Shown here: piece by piece, positions 1 through 11,700 of the stretch
How positions within the stretch are numbered: the stretch's first letter is position 1
Layout of the letters: every line of letters begins with the position of its first letter
DNA from: Amborella trichopoda
Lineage: Eukaryota; Streptophyta; Magnoliopsida; Amborellales; Amborellaceae
NCBI RefSeq assembly: GCF_000471905.2
Contig: NW_006494931.1
Coordinates: 6,965,222 to 7,029,221 of the forward strand
Length of the DNA stretch: 64,000 nt
Direction: 5' to 3'
The notes under the pieces: model-generated
What the model was told of the DNA's origin: nothing
What the model saw: only the letters and a program-made list of their open reading frames with translations
The model's database searches: none
Position numbers and translations under genes: made by a program

Positions 1-29
1 GATTTTCTTGAGTACCATCTCTCCTTCTC

Positions 30-248
30 TTAATTGTCAAGGAACAACTTTTCTTTAATATCCCCTTTCGGTTCTACGTTACTAAGCAACGATATTTTGT
101 GTTGCTCGTAGTCATTTTTCATCCAAATTAATGAGGGCGGCGATTCGTGCGTCGACCTTTTTTCCTCATCTGAATTTTTATGAATAAGGATTCGGAGAGA
201 TGGTATCTCAACCTCGATAGGTAGCAGTGCTTCCATACTATACACCAA
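30..248 (-). pseudogene. Integrase C-terminal region, partial
   Basis: A 72-aa minus frame directly after the integrase core. It begins MVYSMEALLPIEVEIPSLRI, matching the conserved LVYGxEAVLPxExxxxSxRV segment of plant gypsy integrases. A stop near 249-251 separates it from the core. Sequence continues off the left edge of the window. Confidence 0.8.
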
Positions 249-251
249 TGA

Positions 252-972
252 CTATGGGGTCATGCCAGTAGCAATCTTCTCAGTTGTTCGGTGGGCCCAT
301 AAGGCGTCATTTAGCTTTTCGTGCCAATCTTTCTCGCCTTCTATTAGTTTGTCTATGATTCTGAGAAGTCCTTTATTTGTGGCTTCTGCTTGTCCATTTC
401 CTTGAGGGTAGTAAGGTGTGGAGAATTTCTGTGTTGTCCCAAACGTTTTACCCACCTTAGTGGCCTTTTCATTTTTGAGATTGGATCTGTTGTCAGGGAT
501 GATTGACTCAGGAACTCCGAATCTGAATATAATATTGTTCTTTATGAAACGGGCAACATGTTGGGCTTCAATTTTAACAAATGATTCGGCCTCTATCAAT
601 TTGGTGAAGTATTATGTAGCTGTTCATTTAAAACGGTGGCTGTTTGAGGCTTTTAGTGATATCAAGACCGCACATTGCAAAGAGCCATATGGGTAGTGTT
701 GAGTTGAGTGACACGGATAGTGCATGGATGAGGTCTCCATAGAGTTGATATGTGGAACACCTCTTAATAAACTTTCGGCAGTCTTCAGCCATGGTCGTCC
801 AATAATAGCCTTGGCCCCAGATTTTCTGAGCTAAGGCGACTGCCTCAGAATAACCTCCTTCGTTGTGCAACTCTGTTAGTACTTCGTCAATTTCTGGCTG
901 ATCAAGGCACCGTAGAATGATGCCATCAAATAACTTTTTGAATAGGAGATCACCTCTTACTAAGAATCCCAT
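252..972 (-). pseudogene. Integrase: zinc-binding and catalytic core, degenerate
   Basis: Integrase joins the cDNA to the host chromosome. The zinc-binding part (about 760-930) keeps the first His (ELHNEGG) and GYYWTTMAEDC, but the second His and last Cys positions (GGYSEA, RCSTYQ) are altered. The first catalytic Asp is in CGLDIT near 650. The second is in PDNRSNL and the Glu in GNGQAEATNKGL, both in the 252-599 frame. The DDE triad is therefore still readable, but the region between about 600 and 640 is frame-shifted. Order and spacing fit a gypsy integrase. Confidence 0.9.
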
Positions 973-981
973 AGAAAACCT

Positions 982-1737
982 TCAAAGGGCTTCGTTATCA
1001 TTTTTGATGGCTCCTACGAGGTATAAACCATCTTTTAACAGGGACAAAAAATCATGGAACCACAGTTTAGCTTTGACTAGCGCATCTGAAACAACAAAAG
1101 ATACTTCCCCATCGTTCTCATTCTCTTGCTCTATTTCTTTTTCGATCCTCGGTGGAAAAGGGTCATGTTTGTTTCTAATAAAGAATGGCAATGTGGTGAT
1201 TTCTGGCGGAATATCAACCCTCGAAGCAAGGGTTACAAGGGTGTCGACAAACCGATTACTTTCCCTAGTTGCATGTTGAAAGGTGATTTTCTTAAAATAT
1301 AGAATCATCTTTTCTACCTTTTCTTGATAACGTTTGATCTTTTCTTTTTTCACCCTCCAAATCCCTTGAACTTGGTTTATGACGAGTAAGGAGTCACCAA
1401 TCTTGCTGGATTTTCATTCCCACGGCATTTTCAAGCTCAGGTATCAAGGCTTCGTATCCAGCAATGTTATTGGTACATGGGAAATTCAACCTGATGGTTG
1501 TTGGCATTAAAATCTTCTCTGGTAAGCATGTATGACTTCTATACCTGACCCATATTCGTTCTTTGCACCGTCGAAGTATAGCTCCCAAATCGAGTCCTCA
1601 ATTGTGAAGATGTTCTCATCGGGGAGATCCATGTTAACGGGAATGTTATCTGGCAGTTCGTGTTCAGCTAAGTGGACAGCAATGGCTTGTCTTTTGACTG
1701 ATTTTTGAGTGACATACTCAATCTTGAACTCGCTCAA
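982..1737 (-). pseudogene. Second, archaeal-type RNase H (aRNH) of the Tat element
   Basis: Three overlapping minus-strand pieces are involved. The first (1507-1737) contains IWELYFDGAKNEYGSGIEVI, the first catalytic-Asp strand of the extra RNase H that Tat elements carry before integrase. The middle (1394-1588) reads TIRLNFPCTNNIAGYEALI, matching the usual xNNxAEYEAL motif with Glu replaced by Gly. The last (982-1353) has the distal FQHATRESNRFVDTLVTLAS, equivalent to the usual RxxNxxADxLAxLAS pattern. Frameshifts join the pieces, and loss of the Glu suggests inactivity. Confidence 0.87.
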
Positions 1738-1746
1738 TAAAATCCT

Positions 1747-2250
1747 TCACTTTACCAAACGTTCGTTGAGGACTAGCCTCTCCAATAGGTATTTTGGTGG
1801 GTCAATTTTTAATATGAGCTTGACTGAATGAGATAAAACATAATGTCTTAGTTTCTGCATGGTCCACAAGAGTGTTATGCAGTGTTTCTTCACATCCCTG
1901 TATCTTGTCTCATAGTCGACCATGGTTTTGCTGATATAGTATATCGTTTGTTCTTTTTCATGGTCGTTATATTGTCTTAACATTGCTCCCATGGTCTTAT
2001 CTTTCATTGAGATGTATAGGAACAGGGGTTTATCTAGACTAGGAGGACTAGGGATGGGAGGTTTTGTGAGGTACTCCTTGATTTGATCAAACGCTTCTTG
2101 GCATTTATTGTCCCATATGAATGGGGTGTCCTTCTTAAGGAGTCTATTGAATGGTGTGCACTTATCCACCAGTTGTGAAATGAAACTCCTTATGGCTTGT
2201 ATGCGACCTTGAAGCCCACGGATTTCTCTGATGTTCTGGGGAGGAGGCAT
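1747..2250 (-). pseudogene. RNase H (first, retroviral type) of the Tat element
   Basis: The 167-aa frame begins with the RT connection (REIRGLQGRIQAIRSFIS, FNRLLKKDTPFIW) and continues into RNase H with LFLYISMKDKTMGAMLRQ, IYYISKTMVDYETRY and LRHYVLSHSVKLILKIDPPK. The MGxxLxQ, YYxSK and KxDPxKY signatures are characteristic of the Tat lineage. Its role is to degrade the RNA strand of the RNA-DNA hybrid. The frame is open across the domain, but separated by stops from RT and from the second RNase H. Confidence 0.9.
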
Positions 2251-2262
2251 TTCAATGATGGC

Positions 2263-3240
2263 TCAAATTTTGGACAGGTCCACCTCAATGCCTCTTCGAC
2301 TTACTATAAAGCCTAATACTTTGCTGGATTCAACTTTGAAGGCACATTTTTGTGGATTGAGTTTGATTTGGTGTTTCCAGAGTCTTTTGAAAATAGTTCT
2401 TAGGTTGGTGAGATGATCAGACCTGGTCTTTGACTTGACCAGAATGTCATCGACATAGTCTTCCATAATGGTATCCATTAGATCGTGGAAGATGCTAGTC
2501 ATTGCCCGTTGATAAGTTGCTCCGACGTTTTTGAGATTGAAGGGCATGACTTTGTAACAGTAGGTTCCCCATTGCAATATGAATGATGTCTTGGTTTGGT
2601 TTTCTTCTGCCATGAGGATTTGGTTGTAACCTGAGAAGTTGTCCATGAATGACAACATCTCGTGAACCGCATTGTTGTCGACCAAAGCATCTATGTTTGG
2701 TAATGGATAATTGTCGTTGGGACATGCCTTATTGTGGTCTCTGTAATCGACACACATTCGGATCTTCCCGTCTTTCTTGGGTACGACCACTATGTTGGCC
2801 AACCATTCTGAGTAATCGATGGGGGTAATGAACTTCGCCTTGAGCAGTTTGTCGATTTCTTATTTAATTTTGAGCTCAAGGTTGGTCTTTTGACGTCAAA
2901 GTTTTTGCCTTACAGGCTTTGGCCCTTCATTGAATATTAGGTGATGTTGCACCAATGTGAGATCTAGCTCTAGCTTATCCTCGTATGACCAGGCGAAGAC
3001 ATCGCGATATTCCTTGAGAAAGAAAATCACATTTTCTCGCTCCTTAGAAGATAAATAGGTTCCAATCTTGGTTAACCTTGGGTCCTTCTTAGTTCTTAGG
3101 TTTACGTCAATCGTCTCTTCGATGACACTTGTTGGGTCATCATTGAACCTCTTCTTGAATTGCTCGACATGGGAAGTAAATTCCTCAGGTTGAGAGATTT
3201 CTTCAGGCTCTTGACTCTCTTGATCTTCATCTTGGTCATC
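2263..3240 (-). pseudogene. Reverse transcriptase of the Tat element
   Basis: The uninterrupted core (2263-2802, 179 aa) has VVPKKDGKIRMCVDYRDHNK, then FMDNFSGYNQI, PFNLKNVGATYQRAM and the catalytic EDYVDDILVKS, all in order. Upstream, 2810-3240 on the minus strand encodes the linker with VFAWSYEDKLELDL and the HHLIFNEGPKPV motif that precedes RT in Tat elements, but in interrupted frames. The YVDD catalytic pair is intact. The RT core is the best-preserved part of the element. An overlapping frame at 2495-2725 is a shadow. Confidence 0.95.
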
Positions 3241-3989
3241 TAATTCATCGTCTTAGGTTATTATGCACCGTTATTGGGCTATCTTGAGTGAGCACCGTTT
3301 TTGGAAATTCTTTTTCATTATTATCAGCTTTATCACATTTTGAATTTTCCACGGTTTTTGAAACGTCGCAAGAGGTATCCCTTATGGGACTCGCGAGAGA
3401 AACGTTGGGGACCGGACAGGCAGGACGGTTAGATGCCACCCTGCACCTATCCAGTTTTTGGCATTAGGACATGGAGGTACCGCTGGTATGCTTCCAGTGA
3501 TTCTCAAGATAGAGGAGTGATCGACCAATTTCGTTCCTGAGTTTGAGTAAGCGAATGAGCACCCTGGGCTGCGTCAGAGCCGATTGTACATACCTTCAAA
3601 TCCAGGTCAATGAAAAGGTCTTCAATTCCCAGTTCTTGTGTGTGTTGCGATGTGGGAAATCAAGGATCACCTTTGGCCGTTTTGAAGGATGGGCATCGAG
3701 AGGATGGAGGCTTGGAATGCCTCCGGATACAAAGCCTGGATAGCTTGAAGGCTTCATGTGGCTTTGAAATAAAGTGAGAGAACACCCCGAGTCCTCTTCT
3801 ATCCCCGTTTTCAGTTTTGGCATGGGGTGATTCAGAAATCTCCTCAATTAAACCTTGCCCTTGACTCCCTAAGTCTTGGCCTGGTTGGAAGCCTTGAGAG
3901 AGGAGCATGTGCCAAGCTTAGAGGGATCTGAAACCGTATCGATGTTGACATTGGATAATGTCCTCCATCGATGCAAATGTTTGCAAAAT
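3241..3989 (-). pseudogene. Decayed connector between protease and RT
   Basis: This stretch lies between the protease distal strand and the RT linker. The clearest minus-strand segment, 3245-3439, is an acidic, low-complexity connector without a recognisable domain. The other readings (3543-3743, 3596-3908) overlap in conflicting frames and show no family motif. Connectors of this kind are poorly conserved in Tat polyproteins, so I assign it only by position. Confidence 0.5.
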
Positions 3990-4589
3990 TTAAGGAACAG
4001 GGTCGCCGGCCTCTAGGCATAAAGTGGCACAATCGGCTTGCTCGTAGGAAGCGAGTGAGATTTCTCCAAGCTTGACCCCTATGGCTAGCATCTCGTTATG
4101 TATGCTTGGATTGAGAAAAGCAGGGGCAGTGCATACCTTCACGACGCCATTTTTCGTTAGAAATTTAAAGCATTGATGGAGCGTAGAGGCGACCACGAGG
4201 TTTTTGTGTAGCCACGGTCTTCCTAGAAGCATGTTGAATGAAGGTTTTATGTCTAAGACATAGAACTTTATCACTTGGACGATCGGGCCGGTCTTAAGTG
4301 AGAGAGATAGTAAGCCTTCAGCTTATCTCTTGGTCCCATTGTACGCAACAATAGTTAGTTGACACGGCTCGAAGTCATCCAGGCTTTTGCCTATCTACTT
4401 CACCGTTTTCATAGGGCATATGTTTAGGGATGCCCCATTATCAACAAGCACTCTTCGTATTTCATATCCTTGCATGAAAACAGTGATGTGCAGAGGTTGG
4501 ACATAATCGCGGTTAAAGCTGGCTGGGTTGTCATCGTCCGTGAGCACGATTGGCGTTGGTGCCATTAGTTGGTTGATCATACCACACAA
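3990..4589 (-). pseudogene. Retrotransposon aspartic protease
   Basis: Two minus-frame segments make up a retropepsin-like protease that would cut the Gag-Pol polyprotein. The first (4395-4589) has the active-site strand VLVDNGASLNICP, with the catalytic Asp followed by N-G in place of the classic T/S-G. The second (3990-4274) has the conserved distal strand SFNMLLGRPWLH. A stop or frameshift between about 4275 and 4394 separates them. The spacing from active site to LLGRPW is normal for plant gypsy proteases, so the identification is firm although the gene is broken. Confidence 0.87.
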
Positions 4590-4599
4590 CTCATCCGGC

Positions 4600-5945
4600 T
4601 ATGTGTTGCTCGGGATGTGGGTCTTGGTGAGGACCCTTTCGATCTGGGCCCTGTGTACTGCTAAGTTGGCGAGTAGCTCCAAGATGGAGATTTGAGCCTG
4701 GATATTCCCGAGATGAGTATGTAGATTGTAGGTGGTTGTAGATCCTTGAATTTCCTTGTTCGGCTGATGATTTACAACCCTTGTTGGTTGTTTGGCTCTT
4801 GAAGAGTTTCCCATCCTTTCATCGAGAGTGTCGGACATTAACTGGATGGGTTTGAACACTCGGCCTCTTCATGTTAGGAAATCAACCTCGTCAGCTTGAA
4901 GCTCGATAGGGTCAGCCCTAGCAAGAGTAATGGGAGATTTAGGGGTGTTGGCCCCTTGTTTGGGAGATGACGCCTTATCAATGGTTCTAACCATATCGGT
5001 TTCTAGCGTATCATCTTCGCCATATTGATCCCATTTGGGCAAGTTGTTGAGGTTTGGAGATGAAGGGCTTCCTCTTAGAAGATCTAATAGATCTTCTTCA
5101 GGTTCTTAAAAATGATCATCACAAGCCAATATGAATTAATTGAGATTTTCTTCTTCGTCTCCACTCTCAACCATGTGAATGACAACATTTTCTTTGAGTT
5201 TTCTTGAGCTTCCGGCTTTTCGGTCGTTGTGACCATATTTTTAGGGTTTGTGAAGATACCCATATTTTGATTAGGCTCTTCAAGGGGTTGATTTCTAGGC
5301 ACGACAATGATGTCCCCCTATTGATTAACCCCCGAATTACCCATTCCAAGTATATGCAGTTTTGGGTATCATGTGCATGGTTTTGATGTCATTTGCACCA
5401 CCTCCTCTTATTCTTGACTTGAAATGGTGGTTTAGATGGTGGCGGTAGATAAACCATGTTTCTGGTCAAGAGTAATTCCAGCACTTTTTCCCATGGATCT
5501 TTGAGAGGACTGAAATCATCCTCTCGCCTTTTGTTATTATTTCAAGCATTGGCTCTAGGCAGACCCCTTTGGTTTTGGTTCCGATTGTTGTGCTGCATGG
5601 CTGAACCTTGAGCCGATCCGTTAACGACAATCTCGTTAAGCTGACCGGAAGCCTTCCCCTTGTTATTGTTTTTGCTCTTATATTGGGGAGTCATTATTGG
5701 TTTATTGTAGGGTCTAGTGCTGAGGGGTGTCCCTCTCGCCCTTTAATGTCATGCCACCCACTCGATCATGGAGTCGAAAGAGTGAGGGATAAGGCCTTGG
5801 TTGAAAAAGGTCCTGTATTCAGGATCAGCATTCTCTAAGGCCATGGAGATTTTGGTTGGGTCTGTCAGTGGGCATTCTACGACCCGAATTTCTGCCTTGA
5901 GGAATCTACAGATGAAATCCTCAAGGGATTCTCCTCACGCTGTTA
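4600..5945 (-). pseudogene. gag: Tat gag, N-terminally truncated, with stops
   Basis: Gag packages the element RNA into virus-like particles. In one minus frame near 5780-5940 the translation reads GESLEDFICRFLKAEIRVVE and continues to FNQGL, the central pattern of the Retrotrans_gag domain. At 5352-5398 a plant-gag zinc-knuckle-like motif is legible (WCK, stop, then HQNHAHDTQNCIYLEW), carrying an in-frame TGA where a residue is expected. Downstream, 4599-4859 carries the Gln/Asn-rich spacer leading to protease. The leader runs directly into the middle of gag, so the gag N-terminus appears to be deleted. Several frame changes are needed to read it through. Confidence 0.75.
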
Positions 5946-7180
5946 ACGCCGATTTTGGGGGTTTTCGAAAAATTTGTTTTTCAGTTTTCTGGGATTCCCG
6001 GTCGATGTGTGGTAGAGAGTGTAAAGAAGTACGCAAATGAAAATAAAGTCAAGCACACAGACACATAATAAGAAAGAAAACAAGTGAGCGCTCGGCGCTG
6101 ATATAGATGGAGGGGTGAGGAACCCCTAAGAATGTATGGTCAAAGCAGTGAAACCAGGCACAATTTGTGCTAACTCGAGCGTGACCCAAGTCGAGGATGA
6201 CTCGAATGGGACATGGTTTAGGGAGGGTGCGAGCAGCCCTCGAGGTATTCCTTTTTAATTTTTTTTTATTTTTATCTTTTTTAAGTTTGATGAAACATAG
6301 TTAAACTAAGTGTGGTGAAAGCAGAAAAAAATTGGTTTTAGTCAAAATTAATAAACTAAAATAAAAAAGAACAAGTCAAGAGAAGGACAAACTTATCTAA
6401 AGCAAAATATTTTTTTTTATATTTTTTAAAAATTTATTTTAGGCCAATAATTGGTGAACAAGCACAAAAAACGCTCTGGGATAGGCCTGTGGGGTCCTAG
6501 AATGTTTCTGGGACCTATGTGAAACGGCGGCACGGACCGTGTCACCTAAGCAGCATGGGTCGTGTCGCCAAAAAAAAAAAATATTTATTTTTTTATTTTT
6601 ATCTTATTGATCTTGATGAAATAATGCTACTGAAACTTTTAGAAATAGAAAAATCAGACTTTTTGACGAAATAAAATTAATACAAAGCGAAACAGAAGAA
6701 CAACAGATAAAACAGACCTGTATAAAGTAAAATATTTTTGTGGTTCTTTTAAAAATTTTATTGTCCTTTGAAATTTTGTGAACAGTCCCAAAGGAGACCC
6801 AGAACAAATCTGCAAAATTTTAAAAAAATCTGACTTGGGCAACAGGGGGCACCAGAGGGCGTGTCGCCCTAGACTTGTGTGGCACGCCTAATGTCCCCAA
6901 ATTTTTTTTTTTTAATATATGTTTTTTTCTTTTATTTGATAAAATAAGATTACTATAAAATTTTAGAAACAACAAATAATTTTTTTTTGATGAAAATAAA
7001 TTAAAAGCGACAGGAGGGGACTGCATATTTAACAGAAAAATATGCTATTTGTATTTTTAAATATTTTATTTTGACCTAAAACATTGGTAACAGTCACAAA
7101 ATGGTACCTAGAACATGCCTACAAATTTTCAAAAGATTTTGAGATTTTCAAAACTTTGATGCTCGAATCATGCTCGATTT
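5946..7180 (-). other. Untranslated leader of the minus-strand Tat element
   Basis: This AT-rich stretch between primer-binding site and gag has poly-A/poly-T runs and several copies of a short GC-rich motif around GACACGG and GTGCCGCC (near 6520-6580 and 6850-6900). It aligns by eye with 33303-34918 on the other strand, including the block around 6080-6240 that matches 34560-34770. No convincing ORF is present. Leaders of one to two kilobases are normal in Tat elements. Confidence 0.75.
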
Positions 7181-7198
7181 GTCACACGGTGGGCGTCA
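7181..7198 (-). other. Primer-binding site, tRNA-Lys(CUU) type
   Basis: On the minus strand, three bases after the LTR end, the sequence reads TGACGCCCACCGTGTGAC. It matches the expected complement of the plant tRNA-Lys(CUU) 3' end, TGGCGCCCACCGTGGGGC, at 15 of 18 positions. The differences are two G-to-A changes and one G-to-T. The expected sequence comes from my knowledge of the tRNA, not from this window. Confidence 0.85.
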
Positions 7199-7201
7199 AA
7201 T

Positions 7202-8264
7202 TGTTTATGATGAAAATCAGACAGATATTCCGATGAAGATCTCTCGATTTTAACACCATAAAGAAAGTGAGACAAATCGAATTTAGATCTGAGGCCAGAT
7301 CTGCTTGGAAACGAGCATATTTGTTCTCAGATCTGTAGCAGAACCAACATGATCCAGGGCATCCAAAATGTGATCTTAAATAAAATTAACAAAAACAAAT
7401 CAAAATAAAATTAAAGTAATGAAATAAGAAGAAAATGAAAGAAATGGTACTGAACCGGGCCGTATGGCGCGGGACTCCCGAGCCTTCTGGGCTCGCCCGC
7501 ATCCGAACCAGTCTTCTTTTATCTCTCTGAGTCAAATGTTTATCAGCAAATATCTCCGGTGTGAAGGATTTGATTTAGGGTCTTGTGTCCTAGGGGTAGA
7601 TTTGGTCTGTGTCCTACGGGTAGATCTTGGGTTTTTCTCAAAGGGCTAAGGCTTCCTGATGCAATTTCCAGGGTTTTATGTCCTTTAACTCCCTCAGGTT
7701 TTCCATGTCTATCTCTTCTATTTCTTTTTCTCTGCTAGAGTTTTTCTCTCTCAAGCGTTTCTTTTTCTAAAGTCCCCCTGTTTCTCTCTCCCTCCCCCTT
7801 TCAATGTTTCCGAAAAGAGGCTAAAAGGGGGGTACATTTGATGGGGAAAATATCTTCCCGTAACCAACCAACAAACTTAGTCAAAAACGCATTTTAGAGG
7901 TCTCGGATCTAGGCAACACGGGTCATGTCACCCGGGTGGCATGCCCCATGTCGCACACAACAATTTTTGTCAAAATTGAAAATTTTTTCACTTCTGGTGT
8001 GTTCCTCAGTCTCTTGTGAAGCTCTCAGAGAAAATTTGGGCCAAAACGAAGTTTTTTTACTATTTTTAATGAGTTTTTTGTAAAACAGGGTATTTACATA
8101 AATCTGGGTCAAAACAGGGTTTCTGCAGGGTTCTGGGCAGGCCAACAGGTTTTGAATCACGAGATACGCTATGTGAACTATGGATTTGGGCTTACTAAGA
8201 TAAGTGAGGTCCTAAGGGTTCAAGAAACCACATAATTTGCTAGATTTAAAATGGGGTGTCTACA
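7202..8264 (-). repeat. 5' LTR of the minus-strand Tat element
   Basis: Read on the minus strand it begins TGTAGACACCCC at 8264 and ends ATAAACA at 7202, just before a recognisable primer-binding site. The length is 1063 bp. TG...CA ends and the TGTAGACACCCC start are typical of plant gypsy LTRs. The second copy of this LTR at 32840-33281 is inverted and much shorter, lacking most of the middle of this one. Short ORFs here (for example 7909-8160) have no recognisable domain and fall inside the LTR. Confidence 0.88.
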
Positions 8265-8479
8265 AGGTACGCAAGAAGTGCCACCAAATTGCCCTCTGTA
8301 CGAAGTTTAGTGCACATGCACACTGCGTGCGCTCAACTCAATGAGTGCGATTCGCGTGAAAACAGTGCCACTTGTTGGCGAGAAATTACGGCGGCTTGTT
8401 CACAATTGTGAACCCTACTATTTGCCCCATGTTCCCCCAAACATGTGCGCAAGAAGTGCCACCAAATTGCCCACCGTAC

Positions 8480-8749
8480 GAAGTTTAGTGCACATGCGAA
8501 CCGTGTGCTCTCAACTCAACCGTGCAATTCGCTTTAAAACCATGCCATTTTTTTGCACGCAATTGCGGCGGCATGTGCACAATTATGGACCCCACTATTT
8601 TCCCCACGTTCCCCCACTATTCGTGCGAAAACCGTTTCTTTTTTTTGGGCACAGTTGTGGCGGCTGGTGCACAGTTGTGCACCCTACTAATTTCCCCATC
8701 TTACCCCAAACATGTGCGTAAGAAGTTCCCCCAAATTTCCCTCTGTACA
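8480..8749 (+). repeat. Aberrant 269-bp satellite unit with partial internal duplication
   Basis: The two flanking GAAGTTTAG landmarks are 269 bp apart instead of ~177. The extra ~91 bp repeat the GTGCGAAAACCG, T-run, GTGGCGGCTGGTGCAC and CACCCTACTA segments, so the unit holds two consecutive copies of the 3' half of the monomer. Unequal exchange or slippage explains this. Confidence 0.8.
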
Positions 8750-11700
8750 AAGTTTAGTGGTCATGCGCACCGCACGTGCTCAACTCAACACGTTCGATTG
8801 ATGCGAAAATCATGTAATTTTTCGCATGTAATTGTGGTGGCTTGTGCACAATTTTTCACCCTAGTCTTTGCCCTATGTTCTCCAAACACGAGCACAAGAA
8901 GTACCACCAAATTTCCCCTCGAATGAAGTTTAGTGCACATGCGCACTGCATGTGGTCAACTCAATGCATGCGATTCACGCGAAAACCGTGCCATTTTTTT
9001 GTGTGCAACTGTGGTGGCTTGTGCACAATTGTGCACCTTACTATTTGCCCCCACGTTCACCCAAACACATGCGAAATAAACGCCATCGAATCGTCTTCCG
9101 TACGAAGTTTAATGCACATGTGTACCACGCGCGCTCAACTCAACGCGCGTGATTCGAGCGAAAACCGTGTCTTTTTTTTCCTCACAATCATGGCGACTTG
9201 TACACAATTGCATACCCTACTAATTGCCCCATGTTCCCCAAAACATGTGCACAAGAAGTGCAACCAAATTGGCCTCCTTACGAAATTTAGTGGACATGCG
9301 CACCGTGTGCGCTCAACTCAATGTGTGTGATTCACGTAAAACCGTGCTATTTTCTTGCGCACAATTGTTGCAGCTTGAGCACAATTTTTTACCCTACTAT
9401 TTTCCCCACATTCCCCCAAACATGTTCGTAAAAAGTGCCACCAAATTTCCCTCCGTATGAAGTTCAGTGCGCATGCGCTCAACTCAACACGTGTGATTAA
9501 CGTGAAAATCGCACCATTTTTTTGCACACAATTATGGCAAATTGTGCACAATTGTGCACCCTACAATTTTTCCCACGGTCCCCCACACACGTGCGCAAGA
9601 AGTACCACCAAATTTCCCTCCGTACGAAGTTTAGTGCAATTGTGCGCTGCACGCGCTCAACTCAACGCATGTGATTAGCGCGAAAACTGGGTCGTTTTTT
9701 TACGTGCAATTGTGGTGGCTTGTGTAGAATTATACACCCTACTATTTCCCAACATTACCCCAAAAACGTGCATAAGAAGTGCCACCAAATTGCCCTATGT
9801 ACGAAGTTTAGTCTACATGCGCACCGCTCGCGCTCAACTAAACGCGTGTGATTCGCACAAAAACCGTGCCATTTCTTGGCACGCAATTGTGGTGGCTTGT
9901 GCGCAATTGTGAACCCGACTATTTTCCCCACATTCCCCCAAACACATGCGCAAGAAGTGCCGCCAAATTTCCCTCTGTACGACGTTTAGTGCACATGCGA
10001 ACTGTGCTTGCTCAACTCAACACATGCGATTCGCGTGAAAACCGTGCCTTTTTTCTTACTCGCAATTGTGGTGGCTTGTGCACAATTGTATACCCTAAAA
10101 TTTCCCCTACATTCCCCAAAACACGTGCGTAAGAAGTGCCACCGAATTTCCCTCAGTATGAAGTTTAGTGCACATGCACACCGTAAGCGCTCCACTCAAT
10201 ACATACTATTCATGTGAAAACCGCATCATTTTTTACATGCAATTGTGGCGTCCTGTGCACATTTGTGCACCCTGTTATTTTCCCCATGTTCCCCCAAACA
10301 TGCGCACAAGAAGTGCCATCAAATTTCCCTCCGTACGAAGTTTAGTGCAAATGTGCACTGCACGCGCTCAACTCAACACGTACGATTCGTGTGAAAACTG
10401 TGTCTTTTTTTGTGCGCAATTGTGGGGGGTTGTGCACAATTGTACACCCTACTATTTGCCCCACGTTCCCCCAAACAAGTGCACAAGAAGTGCCACAAAA
10501 TTTCCTATCCTATGAAGTTTAGTGCACAAGTGCACCGCGCGTGCTCAACTCGACGCATGCAATTCTTGCGGAAACCGTGCCATTTTGTTGTGCGTAATTG
10601 TGGCGACTTGTGCACAATTGTGCACCATACTATTTTCCCCACATTCCCCCAAAAATTTGCACAAGAAGTGCTACCAAATTGCCCTCCGGACGAAGTTTAG
10701 TGGGCATGCGCATCGCGCGCGCTTAACTCAAGGCGTGTGATATGCACGAAAATCGTTCCATTTTTTTGTGCGCGATTATGGAGGCTTGTGCACAATTTTG
10801 CACCCTACTATTTTCCCCATGTTCCCCAAATCATGTGCGCAATAAGTTCTACCAAATTTCCCTCCACGAAGTTTAGTGCACATGCCCACTGCGTGCACTC
10901 AACTCAACGCGTGCAATTCGCGTGAATATCGTGCCTTTTTTTTTAGCGCAATTGTGGTGGATTTTGCACAATTGTGCACCCCACTATTTCCCCATGTTAC
11001 CCCAAACATGTTTGCAAGAAGTGCCATCAAATTTCCCTTCGTACGAAGTTTAGTGCACATGCATCCCGCGTGTGCAACTCAACGTGTGCGATTCGCTCAA
11101 AAATAGTTTCTTGTTTTTGCTTGCAGTTGTGGCAGCTTGTGAACAATTGTGCAGCCTACTATTTGCCCCACGTTACCCCAAAAGCATGCGCAATAAGTGC
11201 CACCAAATTTCCCTCTGTACGAAGTTTAGTAGACATGTGCACCATACACGCTCAACTCAACGCATGTGATTCTCGCAAAGATCGTACCGTTTTTTTGCGC
11301 GCAATTGTGGTAGCATGTGCACAATTATGCACTTTACTAGTTGCCCCAGGTTTCCCCAAACACGTGTGCAAGAAGTGCCACAAAGTATCCCTCGGTACGA
11401 AGTTTAGTGCACATGCGCATCGCGCAAGCTCAACTCAATGCGCCACAATTGCACGCAAAAACCGTGTCGTTTTTTGCGTGCAATTGTGGCGGCTTGTGTA
11501 CAATTGTGAACCCTACTATTTTCCCCATGTTGCCCCAAACAAATGTGCAAGAAGTGCCACAAAATTTCCCTCCGTACGAAGTTTAGTGCACATGCATGCC
11601 GTGCACACTCAACTCATTGTGTGTGATTCGCGTGAAAACTGTGCCATTTTTTTGCATGCAATTCTGGCTGCTAGTGCACAATTGTGCACCCCACTATTTA

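Larger units (their letters stand above)
1..8264 (-). mobile_element. Ty3/gypsy retrotransposon, Tat lineage, 5' LTR to integrase, degenerate
   Basis: On the minus strand the order is LTR, tRNA-Lys primer-binding site, long leader, gag, aspartic protease, reverse transcriptase, RNase H, second RNase H, integrase. This order, and above all the second archaeal-type RNase H between the ordinary RNase H and integrase, is the diagnostic layout of the Tat/Ogre group. The coding part is split over several frames with internal stops, so the copy is dead. The 3' LTR is not in the window, so insertion age and target duplication cannot be read here. The right end is sharp: the LTR terminus touches satellite monomer sequence at 8264/8265, so the element most likely inserted into the satellite array. 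Confidence 0.93.
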
